Source: Streptomyces sp. NBC_01314
Lineage (GTDB): Bacteria > Actinomycetota > Actinomycetes > Streptomycetales > Streptomycetaceae
DNA: 64,000 nucleotides
Direction: 5' to 3'
Assembly: GCF_041435215.1 (NCBI RefSeq)
Contig: NZ_CP108394.1
Location: 3,968,001 to 4,032,000, forward strand
This document shows, one piece after another, positions 8,283-15,818 of the stretch (its first letter is position 1; each line of letters starts with the position of its first letter). The position numbers and the translations under genes are program-made. The notes under the pieces are model-generated. The model was not told where the DNA came from, searched no databases, and saw only the letters and a list, made by a program, of their open reading frames with translations.

Positions 8283-9296
8283 ATGCGCCGTTACGGCAAG
8301 AACACCGACGAGGACGACATCCGCAGCCGCCCGAACCGCAAGGGCAACCGTCCCCGTACGCACATCCGTCCGAAGCACGAGGACGCCGCCGAGGGCATGG
8401 TCCTCACCGTCGACCGGGGCCGCCTGACCTGTCTCGTCGAGGACCGTCTCGTCCACGCGATGAAGGCCCGCGAACTGGGCCGCAAGGCAGCGGTCGTCGG
8501 TGACATCGTCGCCATCGTCGGCGACCTCTCCGGCAAGAAGGACACCCTCGCCCGGATCGTCCGCATCGCCGACCGTACGTCGGTGCTGCGGCGCACGGCC
8601 GACGACGACGACCCGTACGAGCGCGTCGTCGTCGCCAACGCCCACCAACTCGCCATCGTCACGGCCCTCGCCGACCCGGAACCCCGCCCCCGTCTGATCG
8701 ACCGCTGCCTGGTGGCGGCCTACGACGCCGGTCTGTCGCCGCTTCTCGTGCTCACGAAGTCGGACCTGGCCTCCCCCGACAAGCTCCTTGAGCTCTACGG
8801 CCACATCGACATCCCGTACGTCGTGACGAGCCGCGAGGAACTGGAGACGGGCGGCGCCGCCGACCGCGTACGCGAACACCTCGCCAGCAAGGTCACAGCC
8901 TTCGTCGGCCACTCAGGCGTGGGCAAGACGACCCTGGTGAACGCCCTCGTCCCCGAGGACCGCCGCCGTACGACGGGCCATGTGAACGCGGTGACGGGCC
9001 GCGGCCGGCACACCACGACCTCCGCGCTGGCCCTGCCCCTGGCGGACTCGGACGGCGGCTGGGTGGTGGACACCCCGGGCATCCGGTCCTTCGGCCTGGC
9101 CCATATCGACCCCTCCCGGGTCATCAACGCCTTCCCGGACCTGGTGCCGGGCACGGAGGGCTGCCCGCGAGCGTGCAGTCACGACGAACGGGAGTGCGCC
9201 CTGGACCAGTGGGTGGAGGACGGACACGCGGACCCGGCCCGGCTCTACTCCCTGCGCAGGCTGCTCTCGACGCGCGAACGGCGGGAAGGCGACTGA
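8283..9296 (+). CDS. rsgA: Ribosome small-subunit-dependent GTPase RsgA
   Basis: The product is 337 residues. RsgA is a circularly permuted GTPase that checks maturation of the 30S subunit. An OB-fold region precedes the GTPase. The motifs occur in permuted order: LTKSD (G4), then the P-loop GHSGVGKT near residue 208, then DTPG (G3) near 262. A C-terminal zinc site reads CPRACSHDERECA. The N-terminus is basic and Arg/Lys-rich (MRRYGKNTDEDD, then RSRPNRKGNRPR), as in other actinobacterial RsgA proteins. It follows aroA closely and is likely co-transcribed with it. Confidence 0.93.
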   Translation: MRRYGKNTDEDDIRSRPNRKGNRPRTHIRPKHEDAAEGMVLTVDRGRLTCLVEDRLVHAMKARELGRKAAVVGDIVAIVGDLSGKKDTLARIVRIADRTSVLRRTADDDDPYERVVVANAHQLAIVTALADPEPRPRLIDRCLVAAYDAGLSPLLVLTKSDLASPDKLLELYGHIDIPYVVTSREELETGGAADRVREHLASKVTAFVGHSGVGKTTLVNALVPEDRRRTTGHVNAVTGRGRHTTTSALALPLADSDGGWVVDTPGIRSFGLAHIDPSRVINAFPDLVPGTEGCPRACSHDERECALDQWVEDGHADPARLYSLRRLLSTRERREGD

Positions 9297-9354
9297 CCTC
9301 CGCGTTGTTTGCGCCCCCCTCCACCCGGTAAGTGCATAATCGCACCAAGTCGGA

Positions 9355-9400
9355 GCCCGACCAGACGAGAGCACACGAAGCGGTCACGGAACGTGGGGAC
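9355..9400 (+). promoter_or_regulatory. Candidate guanidine riboswitch in the SMR gene leader
   Basis: The leader of the Gdx-type gene contains GACC (9359-9362) paired with GGTC (9382-9385). The loop holds AGACGAGAGC and CACG (9374-9377), which can pair with CGTG (9392-9395) downstream, making a small pseudoknot. The order GACGAG..CGGTCA.GGA resembles my memory of the guanidine-III (ykkC-III) consensus of actinobacteria, although several bases differ. GAGAGC..ACACG also faintly recalls class I. The call is by eye and tentative. Confidence 0.3.
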
Positions 9401-9415
9401 ACGGGAGGACGAGAC

Positions 9416-9739
9416 ATGGCGTGGCTGCTGGTTGTCGTGGCGGGACTTCTTGAGACCGGATTCGCCGTCTGTCTGAAGCTCTCGCACGGGTTCACCAGAC
9501 TCTGGCCCACGGTCGCCTTCTGCGTCTTCGCGCTCGGCAGCTTCGGGCTGCTGACCCTCTCGCTGAAGAAGCTCGACGTCGGCCCCGCCTACGCCGTCTG
9601 GACGGGCATCGGCGCGGCCGGCACCGCGATCTACGGAATGATCTTCCTCGGCGACATCGTGTCGACTCTGAAGATCGTCTCGATCAGCCTGGTGATCGTG
9701 GGGGTCGTGGGCCTGCAACTGTCGGGCTCGACGAACTAG
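9416..9739 (+). CDS. SMR-family exporter of the Gdx/SugE (guanidinium) type
   Basis: The protein is 107 residues with four membrane helices and works as a dual-topology dimer. The essential Glu13 lies in GLLETGFAVCLKLSHGFTRLW; Glu at position 13 and the motif HGFTRL are typical of Gdx guanidinium/H+ exporters rather than polyaromatic-cation exporters. AYAVWTGIGAAG in helix 3 is also Gdx-like. GGGAGG lies about 9 bases before the ATG at 9416. The stop codon overlaps the stop of the convergent TetR gene. A possible guanidine-sensing leader lies upstream. Confidence 0.85.
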   Translation: MAWLLVVVAGLLETGFAVCLKLSHGFTRLWPTVAFCVFALGSFGLLTLSLKKLDVGPAYAVWTGIGAAGTAIYGMIFLGDIVSTLKIVSISLVIVGVVGLQLSGSTN

Positions 9740-10386
9740 TTCACGCCCCTCCCCTCCGGCTGCAGATGGTTGAGGGGCCGGCTGAGCTGGCGGGGCAACG
9801 CGGTCCGCACGAGATCCGTCACCCCGCCCTCACCCGGCGGTGCCGCCACGCAGGACAGGGCGAGCCGCACGGCGAGTTCGCAGGAACGGGCCAGTTCCAC
9901 CGTGTCCGGCTTGGGGATGCCGGGCGCGGACAGCACGGCGACGGCCCGCTCGCGCACCAGGGCCACGAAGTCGGCGGGCGCGGGTAACGGTCCGTCCGCG
10001 CGGCGCTGCGCGGGCACCACGGAGGACGAGGGCACCGCCGAGAGCGTCGGCGAGGGCAGCCGCTCGCTCCAGCAGCCGGTCAGCATGGCCCGGACCAGTG
10101 CGTTGTTCCGGGAGGCCGTCACGGTCCACTCGGCGGTCGCGGCCAGCCGGTCCCGGTTGTCAGCTGGGGTGGCCAGCGCCCGGTCGACGCCCGCCAGGTA
10201 GCCGTCCGCTTCCCTCCGGACCAGGGCCCTGGCGAGCCCGTCCTTACTGCCGAACTCGTTGTACAACGTCTGACGTGACACTCCGGCCACCGCCGCCACG
10301 TCCACCATGCGCACGGCGGACCACGGCCGGCGCACCAGCGCCGTGTAAGCGGCGTCCAACAAGGATTCCCGCGCTGCAGGCATCAT
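9736..10386 (-). CDS. TetR-family transcriptional regulator
   Basis: The product is 216 residues. The N-terminal helix-turn-helix reads LLDAAYTALVRRPWSAVRMVDVAAVAGVSRQTLYNEFGSKDGL (residues ~8-50), the TetR signature. The C-terminal helical ligand domain is unlike any I can name. There are two adjacent ATGs; GGGAGG is 2 bases before the first and 5 before the second, so the second (10383) may be the true start. It converges on the SMR gene and their stop codons share CTAG. The upstream 500 bases are repeat-rich. Confidence 0.85.
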   Translation of the reverse strand: MMPAARESLLDAAYTALVRRPWSAVRMVDVAAVAGVSRQTLYNEFGSKDGLARALVRREADGYLAGVDRALATPADNRDRLAATAEWTVTASRNNALVRAMLTGCWSERLPSPTLSAVPSSSVVPAQRRADGPLPAPADFVALVRERAVAVLSAPGIPKPDTVELARSCELAVRLALSCVAAPPGEGGVTDLVRTALPRQLSRPLNHLQPEGRGVN

Positions 10387-10621
10387 CGCCTCCCTAAAAA
10401 AAGCGAGCGGGCGGCTCTGGCCCTCAGATTTGACGCGCATCAAGTCACTGTCAAGGGTTCGCGGCGGCCCCCAAGGGCGCACACCGGCCAATGTGCGCGG
10501 CACACTGCGACCCCACCCCGACGACGCCCGGCCGCCCGGCCGCCCGCCACGCAGTGACGCGACACCACTCATGTGCCCACGACCACGGGGGACATTCGCA
10601 CCGCCACCCCTCCACACCTGC

Positions 10622-10736
10622 GGGCACCGCCCGTACCCAGCCGACGGACTCCGCCCGTACCCGACTGCGGCACCGCCCCTACCCGACTGCGGGCACCGCC
10701 CGTACCCGACTGCGGGCACCGCCCCTACCCGACTGC
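10622..10736. repeat. Five tandem ~23-bp GC-rich repeats
   Basis: About five direct copies of a unit like GGGCACCGCCCGTACCCGAC plus TGC are found: 10622-10645, 10646-10668, 10669-10690, 10691-10713 and 10714-10736. The last two are 23 bp and differ at one base. They lie between the divergent TetR and hisN genes, just before the composite repeat, and no gene covers them. Confidence 0.8.
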
Positions 10737-10820
10737 GGGCAGTCGTGCCGCTGGGGCGGCACGGGTGGGCGCGGCGGCACCCGGCGAACGCCGGTGAGCG
10801 AAACCCACCCCCGCCCAGCC
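10733..10820. repeat. Composite intergenic repeat, copy 1
   Basis: A block of ~85 bp running from CTGCGGGCAGTCGTGCCG through GGCGGCACCCGGC and GCCGGTGAGCGA to CCCCGCCCAGC recurs at 13388-13472 and, with an insert, at 21573-21694. All copies are intergenic. The other ~300 bases of this gap (10387-10621 and 10821-10922) show no gene. Confidence 0.75.
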
Positions 10821-10922
10821 GAAGCCGCCTGGCGCCCACCCGTCCCCGCCCGGCCCCGGTGCCCCCACCGACCCCCGGCCCCCTGTAGCCCCGTACCGAC
10901 CTCGACAGATACCGTTCGCCAC

Positions 10923-11723
10923 ATGGCCGACTACCTCGACGACCTCCGCTTCGCCCACGTCCTCGCGGACGCCGCCGACGCGACCACCATGGCCCGCTTC
11001 AAGGCCCTCGACCTGAAGGTCGAGACGAAGCCGGACATGACGCCGGTGACAGAGGCCGACAAGGCCACCGAGGAACTCATCCGCGGCCAACTCCAGCGCG
11101 CCCGCCCCCGAGACGCGATCCTCGGCGAGGAGTTCGGCCTCGCCGGCACCGGCCCCCGCCGCTGGGTGATCGACCCGATCGACGGCACCAAGAACTACGT
11201 CCGTGGCGTCCCCGTCTGGGCCACCCTGATCTCCCTGATGGAGGCGGCCGAGGGCGGCTACCAGCCCGTCGTCGGTGTCGTCTCCGCCCCCGCTCTGGGC
11301 CGCCGCTGGTGGGCCGCCAAGGGCCACGGTGCCTTCACCGGCCGCAGCCTCAGCTCGGCCTCCCGCCTGCGCGTCTCCGGCGTCTCCGAGCTGTCGGACG
11401 CCTCCTTCGCGTACTCCTCCCTCAACGGCTGGGAGGAGCGCGGCAGCCTCAACGGCTTCCTGGACCTGACCCGCGAGGTGTGGCGCACGCGCGCGTACGG
11501 CGACTTCTGGCCGTACATGCTGGTCGCCGAGGGCGCGGTGGACATCTGCGCCGAACCCGAGCTCTCCCTCTGGGACATGGCCGCCAACGCGATCATCGTC
11601 ACCGAGTCGGGCGGCAGTTTCACCGGTCTCGACGGCCGCCCCGGCCCGCACAGCGGCAACGCGGCAGCCTCGAACGGCCTGCTCCACGACGAGTTGCTGG
11701 GTTACCTGAACCACCGCTACTGA
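10923..11723 (+). CDS. hisN: Histidinol-phosphatase, inositol-monophosphatase type (HisN)
   Basis: The product is 266 residues in the Mg-dependent inositol monophosphatase superfamily. Metal-site motifs are GEEFG (residues ~67-71) and [12 protein letters not shown] (~84-95), with WDMAAN in the C-terminal half. In S. coelicolor the protein at the matching place was shown to be the histidinol-phosphatase HisN of histidine biosynthesis; I rely on memory for that. A general inositol-phosphatase activity cannot be excluded by sequence alone. The ATG at 10923 begins the family N-terminus; upstream in-frame codons run into the intergenic repeats and are not coding. Confidence 0.85.
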   Translation: MADYLDDLRFAHVLADAADATTMARFKALDLKVETKPDMTPVTEADKATEELIRGQLQRARPRDAILGEEFGLAGTGPRRWVIDPIDGTKNYVRGVPVWATLISLMEAAEGGYQPVVGVVSAPALGRRWWAAKGHGAFTGRSLSSASRLRVSGVSELSDASFAYSSLNGWEERGSLNGFLDLTREVWRTRAYGDFWPYMLVAEGAVDICAEPELSLWDMAANAIIVTESGGSFTGLDGRPGPHSGNAAASNGLLHDELLGYLNHRY

Positions 11724-11954
11724 CCGGCCCCGCCGTCTACTTCCGCCTCCTCACGTCCCCTTCCGATGCGTACGGGGCTTCGGAGTGATCCCGGGGCGCC
11801 CCGAACTGACCACGCACGCCCTCTTGTTGACCTCCGCTTTACCTGCCACATTGAGAGTCCCCCGCTTGTGAACTTGTGCAGTGCTCAATTGGCGCCTCCG
11901 GCGCCGGGCCTGAACTCGCCGTCACCGGGGTGCCCTAGGAGGTGGCTGAACTCC

Positions 11955-12347
11955 ATGCTCGTCCGCGACGCCATGAGCACCGTGGTCCTCACCATCGGCC
12001 CCGATCACACCCTCCGGCAGGCCGCCGCCCTGATGTCGGCCCGTCGGATCGGCGCGGCCGTGGTCCTCGACCCGGACGCCGGCGGACTCGGGATACTGAC
12101 CGAACGCGACGTCCTCAACTCCGTCGGCCTGGGCCAGAGCCCCGACGCCGAGCGGGCCCACGCCCACACCACCACCGACGTCGTGTTCGCCACGCCGTCC
12201 TGGACCCTGGAGGAAGCGGCCCGCGCCATGACCCACGGCGGCTTCCGCCACCTGATCGTCCTCGACGAGGGTGCCCCCATAGGCATCGTCTCGGTCCGCG
12301 ACATCATCCGCTGCTGGGCCCCGGCCAGACAGCACGCGACGGCCTAG
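11955..12347 (+). CDS. Two-CBS-domain protein
   Basis: The product is 130 residues, essentially a single CBS pair (Bateman module). CBS1 (~5-60) starts VRDAMSTVVLTIGPDHTLRQAAALMSARRIGAAVVLD and ends GILTERDVL. CBS2 (~70-125) reads VVFATPSWTLEEAARAMTHGGFRHLIVLD and ends GIVSVRDII. Such modules bind adenosine nucleotides and report energy state, usually by docking to an enzyme. No partner is fused or adjacent. AGGAGGTG lies 11 bases before the ATG. A strong terminator follows 18 bases after the stop. Confidence 0.88.
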   Translation: MLVRDAMSTVVLTIGPDHTLRQAAALMSARRIGAAVVLDPDAGGLGILTERDVLNSVGLGQSPDAERAHAHTTTDVVFATPSWTLEEAARAMTHGGFRHLIVLDEGAPIGIVSVRDIIRCWAPARQHATA

Positions 12348-12365
12348 TCGACCCCGGACGCACGA

Positions 12366-12399
12366 ACGGGCCGGGACCTCGAACGAGATCCCGGCCCGT
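12366..12399 (+). terminator. Terminator of the CBS gene
   Basis: ACGGGCCGGGA (12366-12376) pairs perfectly with TCCCGGCCCGT (12389-12399), an 11-bp stem with a 12-base loop. Confidence 0.8.
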
Positions 12400-12498
12400 C
12401 CCCAACGACAAGCGGTCCAACCCCGGTCGGCCGCACAAGGCCTGGACGGCGGCCTCCAGGCGCTTGCCGAAGCCTTCGCAATCGCGCTCGATCCTACA

Positions 12499-12513
12499 TT
12501 GGACTAAATCCAA
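12499..12513. promoter_or_regulatory. Candidate Fur-family operator
   Basis: TTGGA-CTAAA-TCCAA is a perfect 5-bp inverted repeat in an unusually A/T-rich patch about 67 bases before the Fur-family start. Position and composition suggest autoregulation, as in FurA/CatR-type operators. Confidence 0.5.
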
Positions 12514-12579
12514 GTCAAGCCAAGCTCCAAAGTCAAACCTGTTCGGAAACTGTTCTCTCATGCTGTTAGGCTGACCGGT

Positions 12580-12996
12580 ATGAGCGACCTTCTGGAGCGG
12601 CTGCGCGGACGCGGATGGCGCATGACCGCGCAGCGACGCGTCGTGGCCGAGGTCCTCGACGGCGAACACGTCCATCTGACGGCCGACGAGGTGCACACGC
12701 GCGCTGTCGCCAAGCTGCCCGAGATCTCCCGGGCGACCGTCTACAACACCCTGGGTGAACTGGTCATCCTCGGTGAGGTGCTCGAGGTCGCCACGGACAA
12801 GCGGGCCAAGCGGTACGACCCCAACGCGCACCGCCCGCACCACCATCTGGTCTGCGCCCGGTGCGGAACGATCCGGGACGTCCACCCCACCGGGAACCCT
12901 CTCGCCGACCTCCCCACCTCCGAGCGCTTCGGCTTCACCGTCTCGGACGTGGAGGTCACCTACCGAGGCCTCTGCCCGACCTGCACGACGACCTAG
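12580..12996 (+). CDS. Fur-family metalloregulator (PerR/CatR-like subgroup)
   Basis: The product is 138 residues. The N-terminal winged helix includes RMTAQRRVVAEVLD and ISRATVYNTLGELVILGEV. The dimer domain holds metal ligands HRPHHHLVCARCG and the second Cys pair CPTC at the C-terminus, so both structural zinc Cys-x2-Cys pairs are present. This plan fits PerR/CatR- or Fur-type repressors; the sensed signal (peroxide or iron) cannot be settled from sequence. An inverted repeat in its promoter supports autoregulation. No target gene such as a catalase is adjacent. Confidence 0.88.
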   Translation: MSDLLERLRGRGWRMTAQRRVVAEVLDGEHVHLTADEVHTRAVAKLPEISRATVYNTLGELVILGEVLEVATDKRAKRYDPNAHRPHHHLVCARCGTIRDVHPTGNPLADLPTSERFGFTVSDVEVTYRGLCPTCTTT

Positions 12997-13013
12997 CCCC
13001 ACGGCACACGACA

Positions 13014-13044
13014 AAGCCCCCGGCGACAGAACCACCGGGGGCTT
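13014..13044 (+). terminator. Terminator of the Fur-family gene
   Basis: AAGCCCCCGG (13014-13023) and CCGGGGGCTT (13035-13044) form a 10-bp stem with an 11-base loop, followed by TCTC. Confidence 0.85.
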
Positions 13045-13098
13045 CTCGCTGCCCGTCATGACAACCGACCGATACATCGCCACAGCGACACACGACAC

Positions 13099-13137
13099 AC
13101 CTAGGGCCCGGAACCTGATCGGTTCCGGGCCCTAGGT
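13099..13137 (-). terminator. Terminator of initiator tRNA gene 1
   Basis: ACCTAGGGCCCGGAACC and GGTTCCGGGCCCTAGGT form a perfect 17-bp stem with a 5-base loop. It ends 6 bases past the tRNA 3' end and is oriented to stop the tRNA transcript. Confidence 0.9.
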
Positions 13138-13143
13138 CTTCAG

Positions 13144-13217
13144 TAGCGGGGACAGGATTTGAACCTGCGACCTCTGGGTTATGAGCCCAGCGAGCTACCG
13201 AGCTGCTCCACCCCGCG
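13144..13217 (-). tRNA. Initiator tRNA-fMet (CAT)
   Basis: The 74 bases fold as a tRNA with anticodon CAT. Three consecutive G:C pairs close the anticodon stem (GGG-CTCATAA-CCC) and base 1 (C) is unpaired with base 72 (T); both are initiator features. The T-arm is GGTTCAAATCC. CCA is not encoded; CTG follows base 73. The gene at 15701-15774 is identical. Confidence 0.95.
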
Positions 13218-13387
13218 TCGACAAACTGAACACTACGTGACGGCCACCGACCAGCGCAAATCCGTGAGGAGCCACCCGACCGCGGCGGACACGCGCCCAA
13301 CTCTCACCCCTGCGGACAGCCACCTCCCGCGAGCCCACCCGCCCCCAGCCGGCCCGTCCCGGCCCACCCCAGCCTGCTCGTCGTCCC

Positions 13388-13472
13388 TGCGGGCAATCGT
13401 GCCGCCGGGGCGGCCCGAGTGGGCACGGCGGCACCCGGCAAGCGCCGGTGAGCGAGACCACCCCCGCCCAGC
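13388..13472. repeat. Composite intergenic repeat, copy 2
   Basis: This block matches 10733-10820 with about a dozen differences, in the same orientation (CTGCGGGCAATCGTGCCGCC to CCCCCGCCCAGC). It lies in the gap between tRNA 1 and the Sel1-repeat gene. The rest of that gap shows no gene. Confidence 0.75.
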
Positions 13473-13543
13473 CCCAGTACCGGGCACCCTCGCGCCTCCG
13501 GGCCCCGCACCGCTGGAGCACAACCAACGGCCGCCCGAAACCC

Positions 13544-15529
13544 TTACGCCGACAGCTCGTCCCGCAGCGCATCCCGCAGCCGCGCCGCCCGCTCCGCGAC
13601 CTCCGCCGGCCCGAGCGCGACGGCCCGATCGGCCCACCGCTTGCCCTCCACCAGCTCCCCCCGACGCGCGTAGACGAGAGCAAGCCGCAAAGCCGCCCGC
13701 CCGTGCCCCGCGTCGGCGGCCCGGGCCCACCACAACGCGGCCTCCGGCTCACTTCCCTCACGGGCGAGCAGGAGCCCCAGATTGAACGCCCCGTTCCGCG
13801 ACCCGGACTCCGCCGCGACCCGGTACCACCGAGCGGCCTCCACGACGTCCCCCCGCCCCGCGGCCAGCATCCCGACCCGTACCTGCGCCCGCCGATGCCC
13901 CTGCGACGCGGCCCTCTCGTACCACTCCTCGCACTCGTTCTTCTCCCGCACCGGCTCCCCCAGCTCATGCGCGGGCGCGGGCGGCCGACGCGCGTCGAGC
14001 ACCGCGGCCAGCCGGTACGCGGCCTCCGCGCTGCCCCCACCGGCGGCACGCCGAAGATGCCGCTCGGCGGCCCGCTCGTCGCCGTCCCGCAGCCGCGCGA
14101 TGGCGACCTGGAGCGCCGCCTCGGTGTGCCCGGCGGCAGCCGCCCGCTCGTACCAGACGAGCGCCTTCACGTCGTTGCCCCGCCCGGCGAACAGGATGCC
14201 CAGGTTGAAGGCGGCGTCCACGCTGCCGGCCTCCGCGGCCTTGGAGAACCACGGCTCGGCCCCGGACGCGTCACCGACCTGCAGCAACAGGATGGCCAGC
14301 GCGTTCGCCGCCTCCCGATGCCCGGCGTACGCCGCCCGCCGGTACCACTGCTCGGCCTGAGCGGTCCGCCCCTGCTCGGCGCAGAGCAGCCCGAGGTTGT
14401 ACGCCCCGTTGACGTCACCGGCGTCCATCGCGGCCCGGTACCACCGCTCGGCGGTCTGCGTCTCGCCGCGCTCGGCGTGCAGCGCGCCCAGCGCGTTCGC
14501 CGCGTTGCCGTCGCCGTCCTGGGCGGCCCGCAGCCACCACACGGCCGCGCTCTCGGTGTCGCCCGCGTCCCGGAGCAGGAACCCGAGCGCGCACGCGGCG
14601 CGCGGCTCGCCGTCCTTGGCGGAGGTCAGGTACCAGCGCCCGGCCTCCTTGAGCTCTCCGCGTCGCTCCAGGATCGCCCCGAGGTGCAGAGCGGCACGCC
14701 GGTGGCCGCGTGCGGCGGCCTGGCGGTACCACTGCTCGGCCTCCTCCGCGGCGGCCCCCCCGACACCGTTGTCGACACCGGGCTCCCCCGTCCGCACGGC
14801 GGCACGGCCTCCCCGTAGGACGGGACGGCCCTCGCGGGCGGGCTGACGGCCCGCGCTCTCGATCTCGAGCGCCGCGCGAGCGATCTTGCGCCCCTCGCGC
14901 ACGGCCGCGCGCTCCTCCTGCTCGGCGAGCCGGCCGAGCGCCCTCGCGAGCCGGTACGCGGCCTCGCGGTGGCCTCGCTCAGCGGCGACCCGCATCCATC
15001 GCTCGGCAGCGGCGTCGCCGCGGTGCTCCAGCAGGTCGGCGAGGGCGTACGCGCCCAGTGCGTGCCCCTGCTCGGCGGACTGGCGCAGCCAGTACTCGGC
15101 GGCCGGTTCGTCACCGCGCTCGCGGTGATGCCGGCCGAGCGCGTGCGCGGCCGCGGCGGAACCGGCGACGGCCGCGATCCGCCACCAGCCGGCGGCGTCG
15201 TCGGCGTACCCGCGCTGATGCAGCAGGACACCCAGGTTGTTGGCGGCCGCCCGGTCCCCGGCGGCGGTGGCGCCCCGCAGATAGGGCTCGGCTCCGTCGA
15301 GGTCGCCCCGGCGCAGCAGCATGGCTCCGAGGACGCTCATCGCCTCGGCGTCGCCGGCTTCGGCGGCGAGCCGCTGACGCGCCTCCTCTACGGCGTCCCC
15401 CGTCTCGTCCTCGTCCACCGCCTGCACGGACTCGGCCGACGAAACGGACTCGGCGGGCAGCACAAAGTCGGCAGGCTGCGCAAACCGCCCTGTCTCCAAC
15501 AGAGTTGCCTTGTCCCCCATAACGTCCAT
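13544..15529 (-). CDS. Sel1/TPR-repeat protein
   Basis: The product is 661 residues built almost wholly of 36-residue Sel1-type helical repeats. Each contains a variant of 'A..W Y R.AA..G...AA..LG.L...RG', for example AEQWYRRAAYAGHREAANALAILLL; I count about fourteen. A less regular, basic insert near residues 210-265 splits the array. No signal peptide or membrane segment is seen, so it is probably a cytosolic scaffold. The start at 15529 has GGTGGT upstream; the Met at codon 4 is an alternative. Both flanks are initiator tRNA genes. Confidence 0.85.
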   Translation of the reverse strand: MDVMGDKATLLETGRFAQPADFVLPAESVSSAESVQAVDEDETGDAVEEARQRLAAEAGDAEAMSVLGAMLLRRGDLDGAEPYLRGATAAGDRAAANNLGVLLHQRGYADDAAGWWRIAAVAGSAAAAHALGRHHRERGDEPAAEYWLRQSAEQGHALGAYALADLLEHRGDAAAERWMRVAAERGHREAAYRLARALGRLAEQEERAAVREGRKIARAALEIESAGRQPAREGRPVLRGGRAAVRTGEPGVDNGVGGAAAEEAEQWYRQAAARGHRRAALHLGAILERRGELKEAGRWYLTSAKDGEPRAACALGFLLRDAGDTESAAVWWLRAAQDGDGNAANALGALHAERGETQTAERWYRAAMDAGDVNGAYNLGLLCAEQGRTAQAEQWYRRAAYAGHREAANALAILLLQVGDASGAEPWFSKAAEAGSVDAAFNLGILFAGRGNDVKALVWYERAAAAGHTEAALQVAIARLRDGDERAAERHLRRAAGGGSAEAAYRLAAVLDARRPPAPAHELGEPVREKNECEEWYERAASQGHRRAQVRVGMLAAGRGDVVEAARWYRVAAESGSRNGAFNLGLLLAREGSEPEAALWWARAADAGHGRAALRLALVYARRGELVEGKRWADRAVALGPAEVAERAARLRDALRDELSA

Positions 15530-15655
15530 CGTCGCACCACCTGCAACCTGGGTACACCTGGTATACCGCAGCCATTGAGGTCACTACAGCGTTTTGTCGA
15601 CATGCCCACAGAGCGACAAGTCAAACACAGATTTCTCCGCCATCCCAGACAACAC

Positions 15656-15695
15656 GTCGAAGGCCCGGATCCTTTAGAGGATCCGGGCCTTCGAC
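15656..15695 (-). terminator. Terminator of initiator tRNA gene 2
   Basis: A perfect 17-bp stem (GTCGAAGGCCCGGATCC with its complement) closes on a TTTAGA loop and ends 5 bases beyond the tRNA 3' end. The stem differs in sequence from that of tRNA 1. Confidence 0.9.
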
Positions 15696-15700
15696 TTCAG

Positions 15701-15774
15701 TAGCGGGGACAGGATTTGAACCTGCGACCTCTGGGTTATGAGCCCAGCGAGCTACCGAGCTGCTCCACCCCGCG
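15701..15774 (-). tRNA. Initiator tRNA-fMet (CAT), second identical copy
   Basis: All 74 bases are identical to the gene at 13144-13217, including the CAT anticodon, the three G:C pairs and the C1/T72 mismatch. CCA is not encoded. Identity extends only a few bases outside the gene (AGTAGCGGGG side), so the duplication is old or kept identical by gene conversion. Confidence 0.95.
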
Positions 15775-15818
15775 CCGTTGTGTTCAAACCGTACCACGGT
15801 GCGGAGTGGAGCTTTGCA

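Noticed and set aside
10622..10736. CRISPR-like repeat array
   Set aside because: The units are in direct contact with no unique spacers, and no cas gene is in the window.
13144..15774. Elongator tRNA-Met
   Set aside because: Three G:C pairs in the anticodon stem and the mismatched first pair mark initiator tRNAs.
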